NCBI GenBank assembly: GCA_038146925.1
Contig: JAYQSP010000001.1
Coordinates: forward strand, 186,001 to 250,000
Length of the DNA: 64,000 nucleotides
Direction: 5' to 3'
Source of the DNA: UBA830 sp038146925
GTDB taxonomy: Bacteria > Pseudomonadota > Alphaproteobacteria > MPNO01 > UBA830
Shown here one piece after another: positions 34,256 to 45,560 of the stretch. Every line of letters begins with the position of its first letter. Within the stretch, counting starts at the first letter, position 1. The notes below the pieces were generated by a model. It was given only the letters and a program-made list of their open reading frames with translations, searched no databases and was not told the DNA's origin. The translations under genes were made by a program, and so were the position numbers.

Positions 34256-36730
34256 CTATGCTTCCCGGTTGTCGATATCGCGGGCCAGCACTTCGCGTTT
34301 GCCGGCATGATTGGCCTTGCTGATCACGCCTTCCGCTTCCATGCGTTCGATGATGCGGGCGGCCCGGTTGTAGCCGATCTGCAGGTGTCGCTGGACGAAG
34401 CTGGTGGATGCCTTGCGTTCGCGGCACACCACGGCAACGGCGCGGTCGTACATTTCGTCGTCGCCGTTGCCGCCGCCGCCGCCGGACCCGCCGTCGTCGC
34501 CCGACGGGATGAACGGGCTTTCGTGTTCGCCCTCCGTCACCTCGTCGATGTACTCGGGCGCCGCCTGTTCGCGGAGGAAGGTGACGACGCGTTCGACCGC
34601 TTCGTCTGATACGAACGGGCCGTGCACGCGACCGATGCGTCCGCCGCCCGCCATGTACAGCATGTCGCCCTGACCGAGCAGCTGTTCGGCGCCGCCTTCA
34701 CCCAGGATGGTGCGGCTGTCGATCTTCGATGTGACCTGGAAGGAGATGCGCGTCGGAAAGTTGGCCTTGATCGTGCCGGTGATGACATCGACCGACGGGC
34801 GCTGGGTCGCCATGATCAGGTGGATGCCGGCGGCGCGCGCCATCTGTGCCAGGCGCTGGACGGCGGCCTCCACTTCCTTGCCCGCGACCAGCATCAGATC
34901 CGCCATCTCGTCGACGATGACGACGATGTAGGGCAGCGGGTTCATGTCGTATTCCTGCTCTTCGTAGATCGGCTCGCCCGATTCGGGGTCGAAGCCGGTC
35001 TGCACCGTGCGCATCAGGGTCTCGCCCTTTTTCAGGGCGTCGGCGATGCGCTGGTTGTAGCCGTTGATGTTGCGGACGCCGAGATTGGACATCGCACGAT
35101 ATCGGTCTTCCATCTCCCGCACCGCCCAGCGCAGCGCGACCACCGCCTTGGCGGGGTCGGTAACCACCGGCGACAGCAGATGCGGGATGTCGTCATAGAC
35201 CGACAGTTCCAGCATCTTGGGATCGATCATGATGAATTTGCACTGGTCGGGCGTCAGCCGGTACAGCAGCGACATGATCATCGTGTTGACTGCCACCGAC
35301 TTGCCGGACCCGGTGGTGCCCGCGATGAGCAGATGCGGCATGCGGGCGAGATCGACCATGCTGGGTGCCCCGCCGATGTCCTTGCCGAGGACCAGCGTCA
35401 GCGCGCCGGCATGTTTTTCGTAATCCTTGGCCGCGACCAGCTCGCGCAGCGCCACCAGTTCGCGCTCGGCGTTCGGCAGTTCGATGCCGATGACGTTCTT
35501 GCCCGGCACCACCGCGACGCGTACAGACACCGCGCTCATCGACCGGGCGATATCGTCCGCCAGGCTGATCACGCGGGACGATTTCGTGCCCGGCGCGGGT
35601 TCCAGCTCGTAAAGCGTGACGACCGGCCCGGGGCGTACCTTCACGATGCGTCCACGGACGCCGAAATCTTCCAGCACCGATTCCAGCAGCCGGGCGTTTT
35701 CGGCAAGGGCCTCTTCGTCCTGTTTGTTCTGGCCGGCGTCCTCGGGCGGCTCGTCCAGCGCATCGAGCGGCGGCAGGCTGTATTCGCCGGTGCCGAGATC
35801 GAGACTTCTCTGATCCGCTTCGGCGGCGCGTTTGCCGGCGGCCGGTTTCTTGCGCCGGGCGGCGACGATTTTCTTTTTCCGTGCCGGCTGCTCTTCGGCT
35901 TCTTCGCGGTCCGCTTTCCTGCTCTTGCGGCCGAGGGTCGGTTCGCGACGGCCGTCGCCCAGATCTTCTCCGGCGTCTTCCGAAATGTCGTCGACGGATT
36001 CGTCGCTGCCGCCGAAGGATGGCATTCGGATCTTGCGGAAAAACGTCCAGGAGGCGCCGCCGAATTTCTGGGCCATGCGGCCGGACCATTTACTGCCCAC
36101 AAGGCCGGCGCGGGCCGTTATGCCGCCTGCCTGAACCGCGTTGCTGAAACCTTCCGTCCATTCCTGTCGGGAAATCCCCAGCGCCGCCGCCAGCGCGCCA
36201 AGGGCCAGAAGACCCACAGCGATCGCAATCGGCCACAACGGGACGCCGACGAGCGTCGCCAGCGTGGCGATGTCCTCCAGCAGCACGCTGCCGGTTACAC
36301 CGCCCAGGCCGATTTTGACCGGCCAGACATCCGGCGCGCCGAGGGATGCAAGAACGATCGCCGCCAGCAGAAGGGCGACCGGCAGGGCGGTGATCCGCAA
36401 CCATACCCGTCCCATGTCGCGATGACGTCCGACTCGCCAGCCCCACGCCATCAGGACCAATCCAGGCAGAATCGCCGCCGCCCCGATGCTCTGCATCAGG
36501 ATGTCGGCGAACCAGGCGCCGGACAGCCCCAGCGGATTGCTGGCGTCACGCGCTACGGCATGGTTCCACGAGGGGTCGGTGGAATCGTAGCCGATGACCG
36601 CCGCGGTCAGCGCCGCGCCGCAGAGAAAAAGAACGATCCCGGCCAGTTCCCGTGCCCGGCGTTTCAGAAACGCGACAGTCTCCGGGGACAGAAAGGCGGT
36701 GCGGCCGGCATTTCGGGTTCTGGTAGCCAT
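34256..36730 (-). CDS. ftsK: DNA translocase FtsK
   Basis: Septum-anchored DNA pump that aligns dif sites for XerCD and coordinates division, 824 residues. Four N-terminal membrane segments (for example [20 protein letters not shown] and [20 protein letters not shown]) are followed by a charged linker rich in Lys/Arg/Glu (about 240-320). The motor has Walker [13 protein letters not shown] (about 468-479) and Walker [14 protein letters not shown]. The C-terminal gamma domain with [22 protein letters not shown] reads KOPS sequences. Upstream lies the aminotransferase gene, 16 bp away. Confidence 0.97.
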   Translation of the reverse strand: MATRTRNAGRTAFLSPETVAFLKRRARELAGIVLFLCGAALTAAVIGYDSTDPSWNHAVARDASNPLGLSGAWFADILMQSIGAAAILPGLVLMAWGWRVGRHRDMGRVWLRITALPVALLLAAIVLASLGAPDVWPVKIGLGGVTGSVLLEDIATLATLVGVPLWPIAIAVGLLALGALAAALGISRQEWTEGFSNAVQAGGITARAGLVGSKWSGRMAQKFGGASWTFFRKIRMPSFGGSDESVDDISEDAGEDLGDGRREPTLGRKSRKADREEAEEQPARKKKIVAARRKKPAAGKRAAEADQRSLDLGTGEYSLPPLDALDEPPEDAGQNKQDEEALAENARLLESVLEDFGVRGRIVKVRPGPVVTLYELEPAPGTKSSRVISLADDIARSMSAVSVRVAVVPGKNVIGIELPNAERELVALRELVAAKDYEKHAGALTLVLGKDIGGAPSMVDLARMPHLLIAGTTGSGKSVAVNTMIMSLLYRLTPDQCKFIMIDPKMLELSVYDDIPHLLSPVVTDPAKAVVALRWAVREMEDRYRAMSNLGVRNINGYNQRIADALKKGETLMRTVQTGFDPESGEPIYEEQEYDMNPLPYIVVIVDEMADLMLVAGKEVEAAVQRLAQMARAAGIHLIMATQRPSVDVITGTIKANFPTRISFQVTSKIDSRTILGEGGAEQLLGQGDMLYMAGGGRIGRVHGPFVSDEAVERVVTFLREQAAPEYIDEVTEGEHESPFIPSGDDGGSGGGGGNGDDEMYDRAVAVVCRERKASTSFVQRHLQIGYNRAARIIERMEAEGVISKANHAGKREVLARDIDNREA

Positions 36731-36746
36731 GATCGGTTCTCCGTCT

Positions 36747-37937
36747 CTACAAAACGTTTGCCAGGCGGGTAAGCGCCTCGGCCGTGGTGTCTTTGTCGTG
36801 GACGAGAGCCAGGCGGATATATCCGGCCCCCGGGTGATAGCCGTCCGCTTCTCGCGCCAGGTACTCGCCGGGTATCACCCGAACGCCTGCATCCCGCCAC
36901 AGGCGCAAAGCGGCCGCTTCGCCGTCTCCGACGTCGAGCCAGAGGTAAAAACCGCCGTCCGGCGTGTAGTACCCGAACTGTCCGTCCAGAATTTCCGCCG
37001 CGACCTTGAATTTTTCCGCATACACGGCGCGGTTGGCGGCGACATGGTCTTCATCCGACCACAGGGCCGACGCGGCGGCCAGCAGCGGCAGCGGCGGCGG
37101 CGCCCCGCCGTAATCCCGCAGCCGGGCGAAGCGGCGGATCAGATCCGGATCGCCGGCGACGAACCCGGACCGCAGGCCGGGCGCGCTGGAGCGTTTCGAC
37201 AACGAATTCATGATGGCGACGTTCTGCAGCGACCCGCCCAGTTCGGCGCAGGCCTCGGCCGCGCCGGTCGGCGGCGCACCGTAATACAGTTCGCTGTAGC
37301 ACTCGTCCGACACCAGAAGGAAATCGTGCTCGCGGGCGAGGCCGATCAGCGATTTCATGGTCTCCATCGACGCGATGGCGCCCTGCGGGTTGGCGGGTGA
37401 ACAGTAATAGGCAAGGGCGGTGCGGCTCAGGGTTTCTTCCGGCAGAGCCGAAAAATCCGGCAGGAAGCCGTTATCTTTGCCGGCCGGCACCAGCACCGGT
37501 TCGGCGCCCGCCATCACGGCGGCGCCCAGATAAACCTGGTAAAACGGGTTGGGCATCAGGACGACCGGTTTCCGCCCGTTCTTGGTTTCCGGCACGGCGG
37601 CCAGCGCGATCATGAACAACGCTTCGCGCGTGCCGGACACCGGAACGATCATGGTCTCGCCGTCGATCATACCGGCCGGCAGGCCGTAGCGGCGGGTCAA
37701 CCAGCCGGCGATGGCGGCGCGGGCGGCCTCGGTTCCCTTCATCGGCGGATATTTCGACCATCCGGCGGCTTCCCGCGCCACCGTTTCCGCCAGGAAAGCG
37801 GGCGGTGCATGCTGCGGCTCACCCAGCGACAGCGGGATCGGCGTGATGCCGGACGGCGGGGAAACGTCGCCCAGCAGGGCGCGCAGCCGGTCGAACGGGT
37901 AATCGCCCACGGTATCGAGGCGCGCGTTCAGCGGCAT
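36747..37937 (-). CDS. PLP-dependent aminotransferase class I/II (DapC-like)
   Basis: 396 residues. PLP lysine is in [15 protein letters not shown]; the cofactor Asp/Tyr region is [13 protein letters not shown], and YCSPANPQG carries the conserved Asn. [12 protein letters not shown] and [11 protein letters not shown] are like alphaproteobacterial DapC (succinyl-diaminopimelate aminotransferase, lysine and cell wall synthesis), which is commonly found next to ftsK and lolA. I therefore lean to dapC, but specificity cannot be proven from sequence; alternative transaminases of this class remain possible. Confidence 0.88.
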   Translation of the reverse strand: MPLNARLDTVGDYPFDRLRALLGDVSPPSGITPIPLSLGEPQHAPPAFLAETVAREAAGWSKYPPMKGTEAARAAIAGWLTRRYGLPAGMIDGETMIVPVSGTREALFMIALAAVPETKNGRKPVVLMPNPFYQVYLGAAVMAGAEPVLVPAGKDNGFLPDFSALPEETLSRTALAYYCSPANPQGAIASMETMKSLIGLAREHDFLLVSDECYSELYYGAPPTGAAEACAELGGSLQNVAIMNSLSKRSSAPGLRSGFVAGDPDLIRRFARLRDYGGAPPPLPLLAAASALWSDEDHVAANRAVYAEKFKVAAEILDGQFGYYTPDGGFYLWLDVGDGEAAALRLWRDAGVRVIPGEYLAREADGYHPGAGYIRLALVHDKDTTAEALTRLANVL

Positions 37938-38210
37938 GTCCGCGCCTTCCGCCTTCCCCGATCCGGTATCGCCAAGCGTTCTGCCATCGCCTTAATGTTC
38001 CCCCGAACATGCCCATCCAAACCCCGGATGAGAACAAATCATAAAAACCCTGTCGCCGGAAAACGTCAGGACGTTCCAGCCCGTCTCTCAGATTCTACAT
38101 CATCATGGACAGCTAAGATACTGGTCTACAAGGGGTAGCGTGATTCGGTTGATTCCGGCTCCGAAACGAACATTTCAGGAACAAACATGCGCGATATTCG
38201 CGGCCGGCAT

Positions 38211-38242
38211 AAAAAAACCGCCCCGCAGGGCGGCGGGGCGGT
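38211..38242 (-). terminator. Rho-independent terminator of the ammonium transporter operon
   Basis: On the minus strand a 10-bp GC stem, ACCGCCCCGC (38242-38233) paired with GCGGGGCGGT (38226-38217), closes a 6-nt loop and runs into seven T (the last stem T plus six more). It lies about 150 bp past the amtB stop. Confidence 0.9.
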
Positions 38243-38348
38243 TCTCTCCCGGGGTGGGAATTTCACCGGGGACAGGGCGGATGGCAGTTCGCCCGGCCCC
38301 CGGCTCGCGTCCGTTCCGGCGTGGCGCGCCGAAACGGAACACGTCCGA

Positions 38349-38382
38349 TGACCGGCGCCGCCATTCCGGGCGGCGCCGGTCA
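38349..38382. repeat. 14-bp perfect hairpin directly after amtB
   Basis: TGACCGGCGCCGCC (38349-38362) pairs with GGCGGCGCCGGTCA (38369-38382) around a 6-nt loop, starting 8 bp past the amtB stop codon. No T-run follows on the minus strand, so it is not an intrinsic terminator. It may stabilise the transcript end ahead of the true terminator at 38211-38242. Confidence 0.6.
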
Positions 38383-38390
38383 AATCAGCT

Positions 38391-39755
38391 TCAGCTCATC
38401 TGCGAGCCGCGCCCGAACTCCGGATACGCCTCCATGCCGAGTTCGGATGTATCCAGGCCGGCCATTTCTTCTTCTTCGTCGACCCGGATACCGATGGTGG
38501 CTTTCAGGATCAGCCAGACGACCAGGCTGGTGACGAAGACGAAAGCGCCGATCGCGACGATGCCGATGAACTGGGTCACGATCGAGCCGGATCCGAAGAT
38601 CCCCACCGCCAGCGTGCCCCAGATGCCGCACACCAGATGGGCGGAGATGGCGCCGACGACGTCGTCGATCTTGATCTTGTCGATCAGCGGCACCGCGATG
38701 ACCACCAGCGCGCCGCCGATACCGCCGATCACGATGGCGTAAGCATGCTGCTGCAGGTCGGGGCCGGCGGTGATCGCTACCAGGCCCCCGATGGCGCCGT
38801 TCAGGCACAGCGTCAGGTCCATCTTCTTGAACATGATCTGCGTCATGATCATCGCCACGACGACACCGGCGGCCGCCGCCAGATTCGTGTTGACGTAGAC
38901 GATGGCGATGGCGGCGGCGTCCGCGGCCGACCCAAGAGCCAGCTGCGAGCCGCCGTTAAAGCCGAACCAGCCGAACCACAGGATGAACGTGCCCAGGGTC
39001 GCCAGCGGCAAATTCGCGCCCGGCATCGGATTGACCTGGCCGTTGGCGCCGAACTTACCTTTACGCGCGCCGAGGACGATGGCGCCTGCCAGCGCCGCCC
39101 AGCCGCCGGTGGAATGCACCAGGGTGGAACCGGCGAAGTCGGAGAAGCCCATTTCGCTCAGCCAGCCGGCGCCCCAGACCCAGGAGCCCTGGATCGGATA
39201 GATGATGCCGGTCAGGACGACGACGAAGATCAGGAACGGCCACACCTTGATGCGCTCGGCCAGGGTGCCCGAAACGATGGAGGCCGCGGTGGCGACGAAC
39301 ACCATCTGGAAGAACCAGTCGGACATCGATGCGTAGGTCGAATCCTTCAGCAGCGCCGCGTTGGCGGCTTCCTTGCCGGCATCCGCCGCGTTCAGCAGCG
39401 CCAGTTCGGAACTGGCCGGGTTGTAGAGGAATTCGAAGGCGCCCATCCAGCCGCCGTCGACGTCGGTGTACATAAGCGCGTAGCCGACGATGTAGAACAT
39501 CAGCCCGGCGATCGAATAGAGCGCTATGTTTTTCAGACAGATCGCGGCGGTGTTCTTGGCGCGTACCAGACCCGATTCCAGCATCGCGAACCCGGCTGCC
39601 ATCAGCATGACCAGCACGCCGTGCACCAGGAACGAGAACGAATTCAGGACAAACGCGGTTTCGGTGTCGACGGCGGCGTTCGCCTCGCCCATCGCCATGA
39701 CGCCCATCCCGGCGAGGACGCCGGCGACGAGACTGAATTTAAAGAATTTTCTCAC
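38391..39755 (-). CDS. amtB: Ammonium transporter Amt
   Basis: Trimeric inner-membrane ammonium channel, 454 residues. An N-terminal signal-like segment (RKFFKFSLVAGVLAGMGVMA) ends at GEANA, then FVLNSFSFLVHGVLVMLMAAGFAMLESGLVRAKN, the Amt signature region. Conserved blocks include DFAGSTLVHSTGGWAALAGA with the first pore His and HLVCGIWGTLAVGIF with the second. GTG 39755 is taken as start because GAGAGGAG lies just upstream; an upstream open extension would overlap glnK. It is 13 bp downstream of glnK, and PII is expected to gate it. Confidence 0.96.
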   Translation of the reverse strand: MRKFFKFSLVAGVLAGMGVMAMGEANAAVDTETAFVLNSFSFLVHGVLVMLMAAGFAMLESGLVRAKNTAAICLKNIALYSIAGLMFYIVGYALMYTDVDGGWMGAFEFLYNPASSELALLNAADAGKEAANAALLKDSTYASMSDWFFQMVFVATAASIVSGTLAERIKVWPFLIFVVVLTGIIYPIQGSWVWGAGWLSEMGFSDFAGSTLVHSTGGWAALAGAIVLGARKGKFGANGQVNPMPGANLPLATLGTFILWFGWFGFNGGSQLALGSAADAAAIAIVYVNTNLAAAAGVVVAMIMTQIMFKKMDLTLCLNGAIGGLVAITAGPDLQQHAYAIVIGGIGGALVVIAVPLIDKIKIDDVVGAISAHLVCGIWGTLAVGIFGSGSIVTQFIGIVAIGAFVFVTSLVVWLILKATIGIRVDEEEEMAGLDTSELGMEAYPEFGRGSQMS

Positions 39756-39768
39756 TTGCTTACTCCTC

Positions 39769-40946
<1,178 letters not shown>

Positions 40947-41217
40947 CTTTAGTGTCTCCAAGATGTGCGTTGAGGTTTTTTGCCATCGACTGCCATCGCG
41001 TTGTGCACTGCAAAACACGTGCCACATTCTCCCATCAACTCGGTTTCTTATAACCTGTTGTTAATAAGGGATAATTGGATTTTTAGGACGCCGCCCCAAC
41101 AGCTGCGCCGAATAAGCGCTGAACAAAAAACAGGCAATTATGAAAAATCGCCTATTATTTCATCACTGCGCTGTTCCGCCGCTGGACAACACGGCGTTGG
41201 GAGAGCATGTATGCAAA

Positions 41218-42429
41218 ATGACGACCGAAAGCTTCGATATCGCCGTTGTCGGCGGGGGGATGGTCGGGCTCACGCTGGCGCTCGGCCTTGCGGGCGTCGG
41301 CGCACGTGTCGCCGTGATCGAACGCGCAAGCCTTAAAGACATGGCGGAAGCGTCTTTCGACGGTCGCGGTTCCGCGATCGCGGCCGGATCGCAGCGGATA
41401 CTGGACGGAACCGGTCTGTGGGCGCCCCTTGAAGCCGACGCGGAACCCATTCTGGAAATTCGCGTTGCGGATGGCGCATCGCCCCTGTTTCTGCACTACG
41501 ACCACCATGAGGTCGGTAAAGGTCCGCTGGGCTGGATCGTCGAGAACGCGCACACGCGCCGGGCGCTTGCCGGGGCGGTCGAGCGGTCCGGGCTATCGGT
41601 TTTTGAAAACGCCGCCCTTTCGGGAGTCCGGTTCGAGGCGGATACGGCGACGCTGGAGCTGGAGGACGGTCGATCCGTCCAGGCCCGGCTTGCGGTCGCT
41701 GCCGACGGGCGAAATTCGACGCTGCGCGATCTGGCGGGCATCGACGCCGTACGCTGGTCCTATCCGCAAACCGGCATCGTCTGCGCGGTGGATCACGAAG
41801 AACCGCACAACGGAATCGCGCACGAGCATTTTCTGCCCTCCGGTCCGTTCGCCATTCTGCCGATGACCCGAAACCGGTCTTCGATCGTCTGGATCGAGCG
41901 GAACGATCTCGCGCCGGAGATTCTGGCACTGGACGATGGCGCCTTCGCGGACGAACTCAAATCCCGGTTCGGGAAGTTTCTCGGCGAGGTGCGCGTCGGG
42001 CCGCAACGCTGGTCCTATCCGCTTTCCGTGGTGCATGCACGCCGATATGTCGGCTCCCGGCTTGCCCTGGTGGGCGACGCCGCGCATGCCATCCACCCGA
42101 TCGCGGGGCAGGGCTTCAACCTCGGGCTGCGCGACGTGGCGGCGCTGGCGGAAGTCGTGGTCGACCGGCTTCGGCTGGGTCTCGATCCCGGCGACGCGGC
42201 CGCGCTGGCCCGGTATCAGAGCTGGCGCAAACCCGACAACATGATGATGATTGCCGCAACCGATTCCCTGAACCGGCTGTTTTCAAACGACGTGGCGCCG
42301 GTGCGCATGGCGCGTGACGCGGGCCTCGCCGCGGTCAATCAGGTCGCGCCTTTGAAGCGGTTGCTGATGCGCCATGCCATGGGGCTTGTCGGCGATCTGC
42401 CCCGTCTGACGCGCGGTGAACCGTTGTAA
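41218..42429 (+). CDS. UbiH/UbiF-family FAD-dependent hydroxylase
   Basis: 403-residue flavoprotein monooxygenase of the ubiquinone ring-hydroxylation family. FAD motifs: IAVVGGGMVGLTLALGLA at the N-terminus, the DG motif in LAVAADGRNSTLRDLAG, and LALVGDAAHAIHPIAGQGFNLGLRD, which is diagnostic of UbiH/UbiF/Coq6-type proteins. The exact ring position cannot be told from sequence; alphaproteobacteria often have UbiL/UbiM variants. ATG 41218 is chosen because it places the GxGxxG motif at the usual distance. Confidence 0.93.
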   Translation: MTTESFDIAVVGGGMVGLTLALGLAGVGARVAVIERASLKDMAEASFDGRGSAIAAGSQRILDGTGLWAPLEADAEPILEIRVADGASPLFLHYDHHEVGKGPLGWIVENAHTRRALAGAVERSGLSVFENAALSGVRFEADTATLELEDGRSVQARLAVAADGRNSTLRDLAGIDAVRWSYPQTGIVCAVDHEEPHNGIAHEHFLPSGPFAILPMTRNRSSIVWIERNDLAPEILALDDGAFADELKSRFGKFLGEVRVGPQRWSYPLSVVHARRYVGSRLALVGDAAHAIHPIAGQGFNLGLRDVAALAEVVVDRLRLGLDPGDAAALARYQSWRKPDNMMMIAATDSLNRLFSNDVAPVRMARDAGLAAVNQVAPLKRLLMRHAMGLVGDLPRLTRGEPL

Positions 42430-42464
42430 CCTGTTTTGGCGCGGTACCGGCCTGCTTTGCGAAC

Positions 42465-42830
42465 TTACGGCTCGCGGCTAAGACCTGCGTCTTCCATCGC
42501 GGCGAGGTATGCCGCCCAGCGGTCGTCGAATTCCGCTCCCAACTGGTACAGATACCGCCAGGAAAAAATACCGGTGTCGTGGAGATCGTCGAATACGATG
42601 CGGATCGCGTAATTGCCCACCGGTTCCACGTTCGCAATACCGACGTGGCGCCGCCCGGCGACCAGCACTTTCTGTCCCGGCCCGTGTCCCTGAACCTCCG
42701 CCGAGGGGCTTTCCACCCGCAGATATTCTGCCGGCAACGAAAAAGCCGCGCCGTCCCTGAACGCGATTTCCAGGATCTTCTCGGCGCGTTTTATCTTTAT
42801 GTCGGTCGCGCGCGGTTCGCTGCCCGTCAT
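42465..42830 (-). CDS. DUF971 domain protein
   Basis: 121 residues. The family core is visible as ATDIKIKRAEKILEIAFRDGAAFSLPAEYLRVESPSAEV and VGNYAIRIVFDDLHDTGIFSWRYLYQLG. DUF971 corresponds to the N-terminal domain of gamma-butyrobetaine hydroxylase and also occurs alone near iron-sulfur assembly genes; function unknown. It is 10 bp upstream of nothing coding on this strand, and follows the Trm112-like gene by 10 bp, so these share a transcript. Confidence 0.9.
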   Translation of the reverse strand: MTGSEPRATDIKIKRAEKILEIAFRDGAAFSLPAEYLRVESPSAEVQGHGPGQKVLVAGRRHVGIANVEPVGNYAIRIVFDDLHDTGIFSWRYLYQLGAEFDDRWAAYLAAMEDAGLSREP

Positions 42831-42840
42831 GGCGCGGGGC

Positions 42841-43035
42841 TCAGGCCTCGCCGTCGAGCGGCCGGGCCTCGTCGACCAGCATGATGGGAATGCCGTCGCG
42901 GATCGGATAGGCGAGCCGTGCCTGCTCGCTGATCAGTTCCTGTGCATCCGCATCGTAGGTCAACGGCCCCTTGGTCAGCGGACAGACCAGAATTTCAAGC
43001 AGCTTGGGATCTATTCCTGTGGTGTTATTGCTCAT
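42841..43035 (-). CDS. Trm112-family protein
   Basis: 64 residues, PF03966-type: [42 protein letters not shown], where the CP and [11 protein letters not shown] blocks are diagnostic. In eukaryotes Trm112 activates methyltransferases; bacterial versions are uncharacterised small adaptors. It lies between the LON-domain and DUF971 genes in the same orientation. Confidence 0.92.
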   Translation of the reverse strand: MSNNTTGIDPKLLEILVCPLTKGPLTYDADAQELISEQARLAYPIRDGIPIMLVDEARPLDGEA

Positions 43036-43057
43036 ATCGGCGGTATCCGGTCCGGTT

Positions 43058-43717
43058 TCAGTTTCGGTGCAGATTGGCGGTGTCGTCGTTCGCCGCCAGC
43101 GACATTTCCAGCAGCGCCACCATGACGTCCGCGCGGTCGACCAGCGTGGCGGCTTCCAGCAACGCCTGCTTTTCGCTTGGCTGGAAGGGGCACATCATGG
43201 CCAGCGCATTTACCAGACGGTCGGTCGGCGTGTCCTTGATCGCGTCCCAGTTCGCATCGACCTGGTTGGCGGCGAAATATCCCTTGAGGGCCCGCAGCAT
43301 GCGGTCGCGGTCGATACGTTCGCTGTCGTCTTCCGCAAGATCTTCGCGATAGGGCGTCCAGTCCGGAACCACCGTCCGGACCCCGTCACGCAGTGGCAGT
43401 TCCTGCTTGATGTCGAAACGCAGGTACCCGCTGAGCGTAATCAGATAGCGCCCGTCTTCGGTTTCGCTGAACGATGTCAGGCGGCCGGCGCAGCCCGTAC
43501 GATACACCTCCGGCTGCGCGCCTTCGTTGTCGCCCGTCGGCTGAATCATGCCGATCATCCGATCGCCCGCCAGCGCCGTCGAGGTCATGTTCAGATAGCG
43601 CGGTTCGAAAATATTGAGCGGCAGTTTGCCGCCGGGCAGCAGCAGGACGCCGGTCAGCGGAAAGATCGGAATCTCCGCGGGCAGGTCTTCGAACGCCGGA
43701 TCGAAGACGCCGGTCAT
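43058..43717 (-). CDS. LON peptidase substrate-binding-domain protein
   Basis: 219 residues, the N-terminal Lon domain without the AAA or protease domains. [33 protein letters not shown] is the family start; IGMIQP and [27 protein letters not shown] follow. Stand-alone LON-domain proteins are widespread in alphaproteobacteria next to ybbN-type thioredoxin genes, as here. Probably binds misfolded or specific proteins; no enzyme activity predicted. Confidence 0.93.
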   Translation of the reverse strand: MTGVFDPAFEDLPAEIPIFPLTGVLLLPGGKLPLNIFEPRYLNMTSTALAGDRMIGMIQPTGDNEGAQPEVYRTGCAGRLTSFSETEDGRYLITLSGYLRFDIKQELPLRDGVRTVVPDWTPYREDLAEDDSERIDRDRMLRALKGYFAANQVDANWDAIKDTPTDRLVNALAMMCPFQPSEKQALLEAATLVDRADVMVALLEMSLAANDDTANLHRN

Positions 43718-43733
43718 CGGATGCCGCGCGCGG

Positions 43734-44657
43734 TCACGAAAACAGGACCGCGGACATCTTGCGCCGGCCCGAAATTGTCGCTTCGTCGGTCGGGCTCATG
43801 GTGTCGAAGAACTGGATCAGCTGCTTGCGCGCCGCCTCTTCGTTCCACGTCCGGTCGATCTTCATGCTTTCGACAAGATGGTCTATCGCCTCTTCGCGCC
43901 GTCCGGCGCCGAACAGGCCGACCGCCAGATCGAACCGGGCCTGATGATCCGCAGGATTTGCCGCGACCGCCGCTTCCAGTTCCGAGAGGTCGCCCACGGC
44001 GGCGCTTTGGTTGGCAAGGTCCAGCGCGGCGCGGGCGGCAGCGACGTCCGCATTGTCTGCCTGGTCTTCCGGCACCTGCGACAGAATTTCGGCGGCTTCC
44101 TCCAGATGGTCCATTCCGACCAGTGCGCGGGCCAGTCCCCCCAGCGCGTCCACGTTGTCCGGCGCATGGCTGACGACCTGGCTGAAAATTGCGGCCGCAC
44201 TTTCGAAATCTTCCGCGGCCAGCGATTCACGGGCCTGTTCGATCGCTTCGCCGACGGGGTCGCTCTGCGCCGTGCCCGCGCTGGCGGCCAGCTTGTCGAC
44301 GAACGCCTTGACCTGGCTTTCCGGCTGCGCGCCCTGAAACGCGTCGACCGGCCGGCCGCCGGAAAATGCGTAGACGGTGGGAACCGACTGGACACGCATC
44401 TGCTGTGCCAGCGCCTGGTTCTGGTCGATATCGATCTTGACCAGTTTCACCGCCCCCCTGGCCGCGGTGACGACTTTTTCCAGCACCGGCGTCAGCTGTT
44501 TGCAGGGACCGCACCAGGTTGCCCAAAAATCGACGATCACCGGGGTGGTCATCGATTCTTCCAGAACGTCCTGCTGGAAGGTGTCGATCGTGACGTCCTT
44601 GATCAGGTCGCCGGCCGGTGCGGCACCGCCGCCGCCCGAGTTGAAAATCTGTTCCAT
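43734..44657 (-). CDS. Thioredoxin-TPR co-chaperone (CnoX/YbbN family)
   Basis: 307 residues. Thioredoxin domain (about 20-125) with the active site WATWCGPCKQLTPVLEK and the cis-Pro region VQSVPTVYAFSGG. The C-terminal half is tetratricopeptide-like (AIEQARESLAAEDFESAAAIFSQVV and repeats). The intact CGPC suggests redox activity, unlike E. coli YbbN, which has SxxC. These proteins protect substrates during oxidative stress and pass them to GroEL or DnaK. First gene of the ybbN-LON-Trm112-DUF971 run. Confidence 0.93.
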   Translation of the reverse strand: MEQIFNSGGGGAAPAGDLIKDVTIDTFQQDVLEESMTTPVIVDFWATWCGPCKQLTPVLEKVVTAARGAVKLVKIDIDQNQALAQQMRVQSVPTVYAFSGGRPVDAFQGAQPESQVKAFVDKLAASAGTAQSDPVGEAIEQARESLAAEDFESAAAIFSQVVSHAPDNVDALGGLARALVGMDHLEEAAEILSQVPEDQADNADVAAARAALDLANQSAAVGDLSELEAAVAANPADHQARFDLAVGLFGAGRREEAIDHLVESMKIDRTWNEEAARKQLIQFFDTMSPTDEATISGRRKMSAVLFS

Positions 44658-44749
44658 CGTTTTTGCCCCGTGGTGGGAGGCGGACGTCTGCCCGCTGTCC
44701 TTGAAGCCAAAATGGCTTCTTCGACCCCTGCTGACAAGTCCCGCAGTTC

Positions 44750-45295
44750 CTATTTTCCGTCGGGTTCGGCGGTGGCGGCCGAGAAATCGATAATTCGCGG
44801 ATCATGTCCCCCAGCCCGCAGAAAACGCTTCAGATCGGCCGGCGCGATGGCGGTTGTGCGGTCGTTGACCAGAGGGTGGAAATTCGCGGTGTCCGCCGCC
44901 ATGACGTCGGCATCCAGGAAGACATTTATTTTGCCCTCCGTATCGTTGATCAACGCGAAGGGCGTGACGGCGCCGGGCTCGACACCGAGATCGGATTTTA
45001 CGCGATCCGGCTGCGCGAAGCTGAGCCGTGCCGACCCGATCAGCTCCGACAGCGCCCGGATGTTCATCCGCCGCGATTCTTCCACGACGCAAAGCCACAA
45101 AGCGCCCTTTTTATCTTTTAAATACAATGTCTTACAATGAGCGCCGGGCAGAGAGCCGCGCAGTTCCCTGCTTTCGGCGACAGTAAAGACAGGCGTATGG
45201 GTCTGCGTGACCGTTTCAATCCCCAGCTCGGTCAGCCGGGCGAACAGATCTTCGGGCGTTGCCATGCCCGGCGTGGTGCGGGTCGGTTCCGTCAT
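44750..45295 (-). CDS. Prolyl-tRNA deacylase-like protein (ProX/YbaK domain)
   Basis: 181 residues. Editing domain related to the ProRS insertion: LTELGIETVTQTHTPVFTVAESRELRGSLPGAHCKTLYLKDKKGALWLCVV, then GSARLSFAQPDRVKSDLGVEPGAVTPFALIND. Free-standing ProX hydrolyses mischarged Ala-tRNA-Pro. ATG 45295 is chosen; a longer frame reaches almost to the tRNA gene. It lies just left of the tRNA-Gly in the opposite orientation. Confidence 0.9.
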   Translation of the reverse strand: MTEPTRTTPGMATPEDLFARLTELGIETVTQTHTPVFTVAESRELRGSLPGAHCKTLYLKDKKGALWLCVVEESRRMNIRALSELIGSARLSFAQPDRVKSDLGVEPGAVTPFALINDTEGKINVFLDADVMAADTANFHPLVNDRTTAIAPADLKRFLRAGGHDPRIIDFSAATAEPDGK

Positions 45296-45380
45296 GCCGA
45301 AATCGCTTTTGCGCCCCAAGTCAAACACCTCTTGCGTTCCCGAAGCCACCCACATATATATTGCGGCGCTTTCTCAGGAT

Positions 45381-45455
45381 GCGGGTGTAGCTCAGGGGTA
45401 GAGCGCAACCTTGCCAAGGTTGAAGTCGTGAGTTCGAATCTCATCACCCGCTCCA
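45381..45455 (+). tRNA. tRNA-Gly (anticodon GCC)
   Basis: A 75-nt cloverleaf including encoded CCA. Acceptor stem GCGGGTG/CACCCGC, D-arm GCTC..GAGC, anticodon stem CAACC/GGTTG with loop TTGCCAA (anticodon GCC, 45413-45415), T-arm GTGAG/CTCAT with TTCGAAT. It is the integration site of the downstream island: its 3' part is duplicated at 60028-60094. Confidence 0.97.
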
Positions 45456-45458
45456 ATT
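45392..45458 (+). repeat. attL: left 67-bp direct repeat of the island
   Basis: From the D-loop of tRNA-Gly to 3 bp past the encoded CCA, these 67 bp recur exactly at 60028-60094. Position in the tRNA 3' half with the integrase immediately inside is characteristic of tyrosine-recombinase islands. The core exchange site is probably within or near the anticodon loop. Confidence 0.92.
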
Positions 45459-45560
45459 CTTCTCCCTGTAGTACCAAAGACTTAGCGTTGGTACGGCTCC
45501 CTTAAGACATTTCACAAAACCAGCTTGGCACACGTGTGGCACACAGCTGGAGAATGTCTA

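Larger units (their letters stand above)
37938..38390. other. Intergenic region rich in hairpins between dapC-like gene and amtB
   Basis: About 450 bp without a supported gene. It holds the promoter region of the minus-strand aminotransferase gene, including a palindrome ATGTTC-CCCC-GAACAT at 37995-38010 some 58 bp before the start, and the 3' end of the amtB transcript with two strong hairpins listed separately. Short open frames on both strands lack signals. Confidence 0.5.

Noticed and set aside
45292..45477. Minus-strand peptide ERVMRFELTTSTLARLRSTPE at the tRNA, repeated near 60 kb
   Set aside because: It is the antisense of the tRNA-Gly 3' half, a well-known false protein; the repeat reflects attL and attR.
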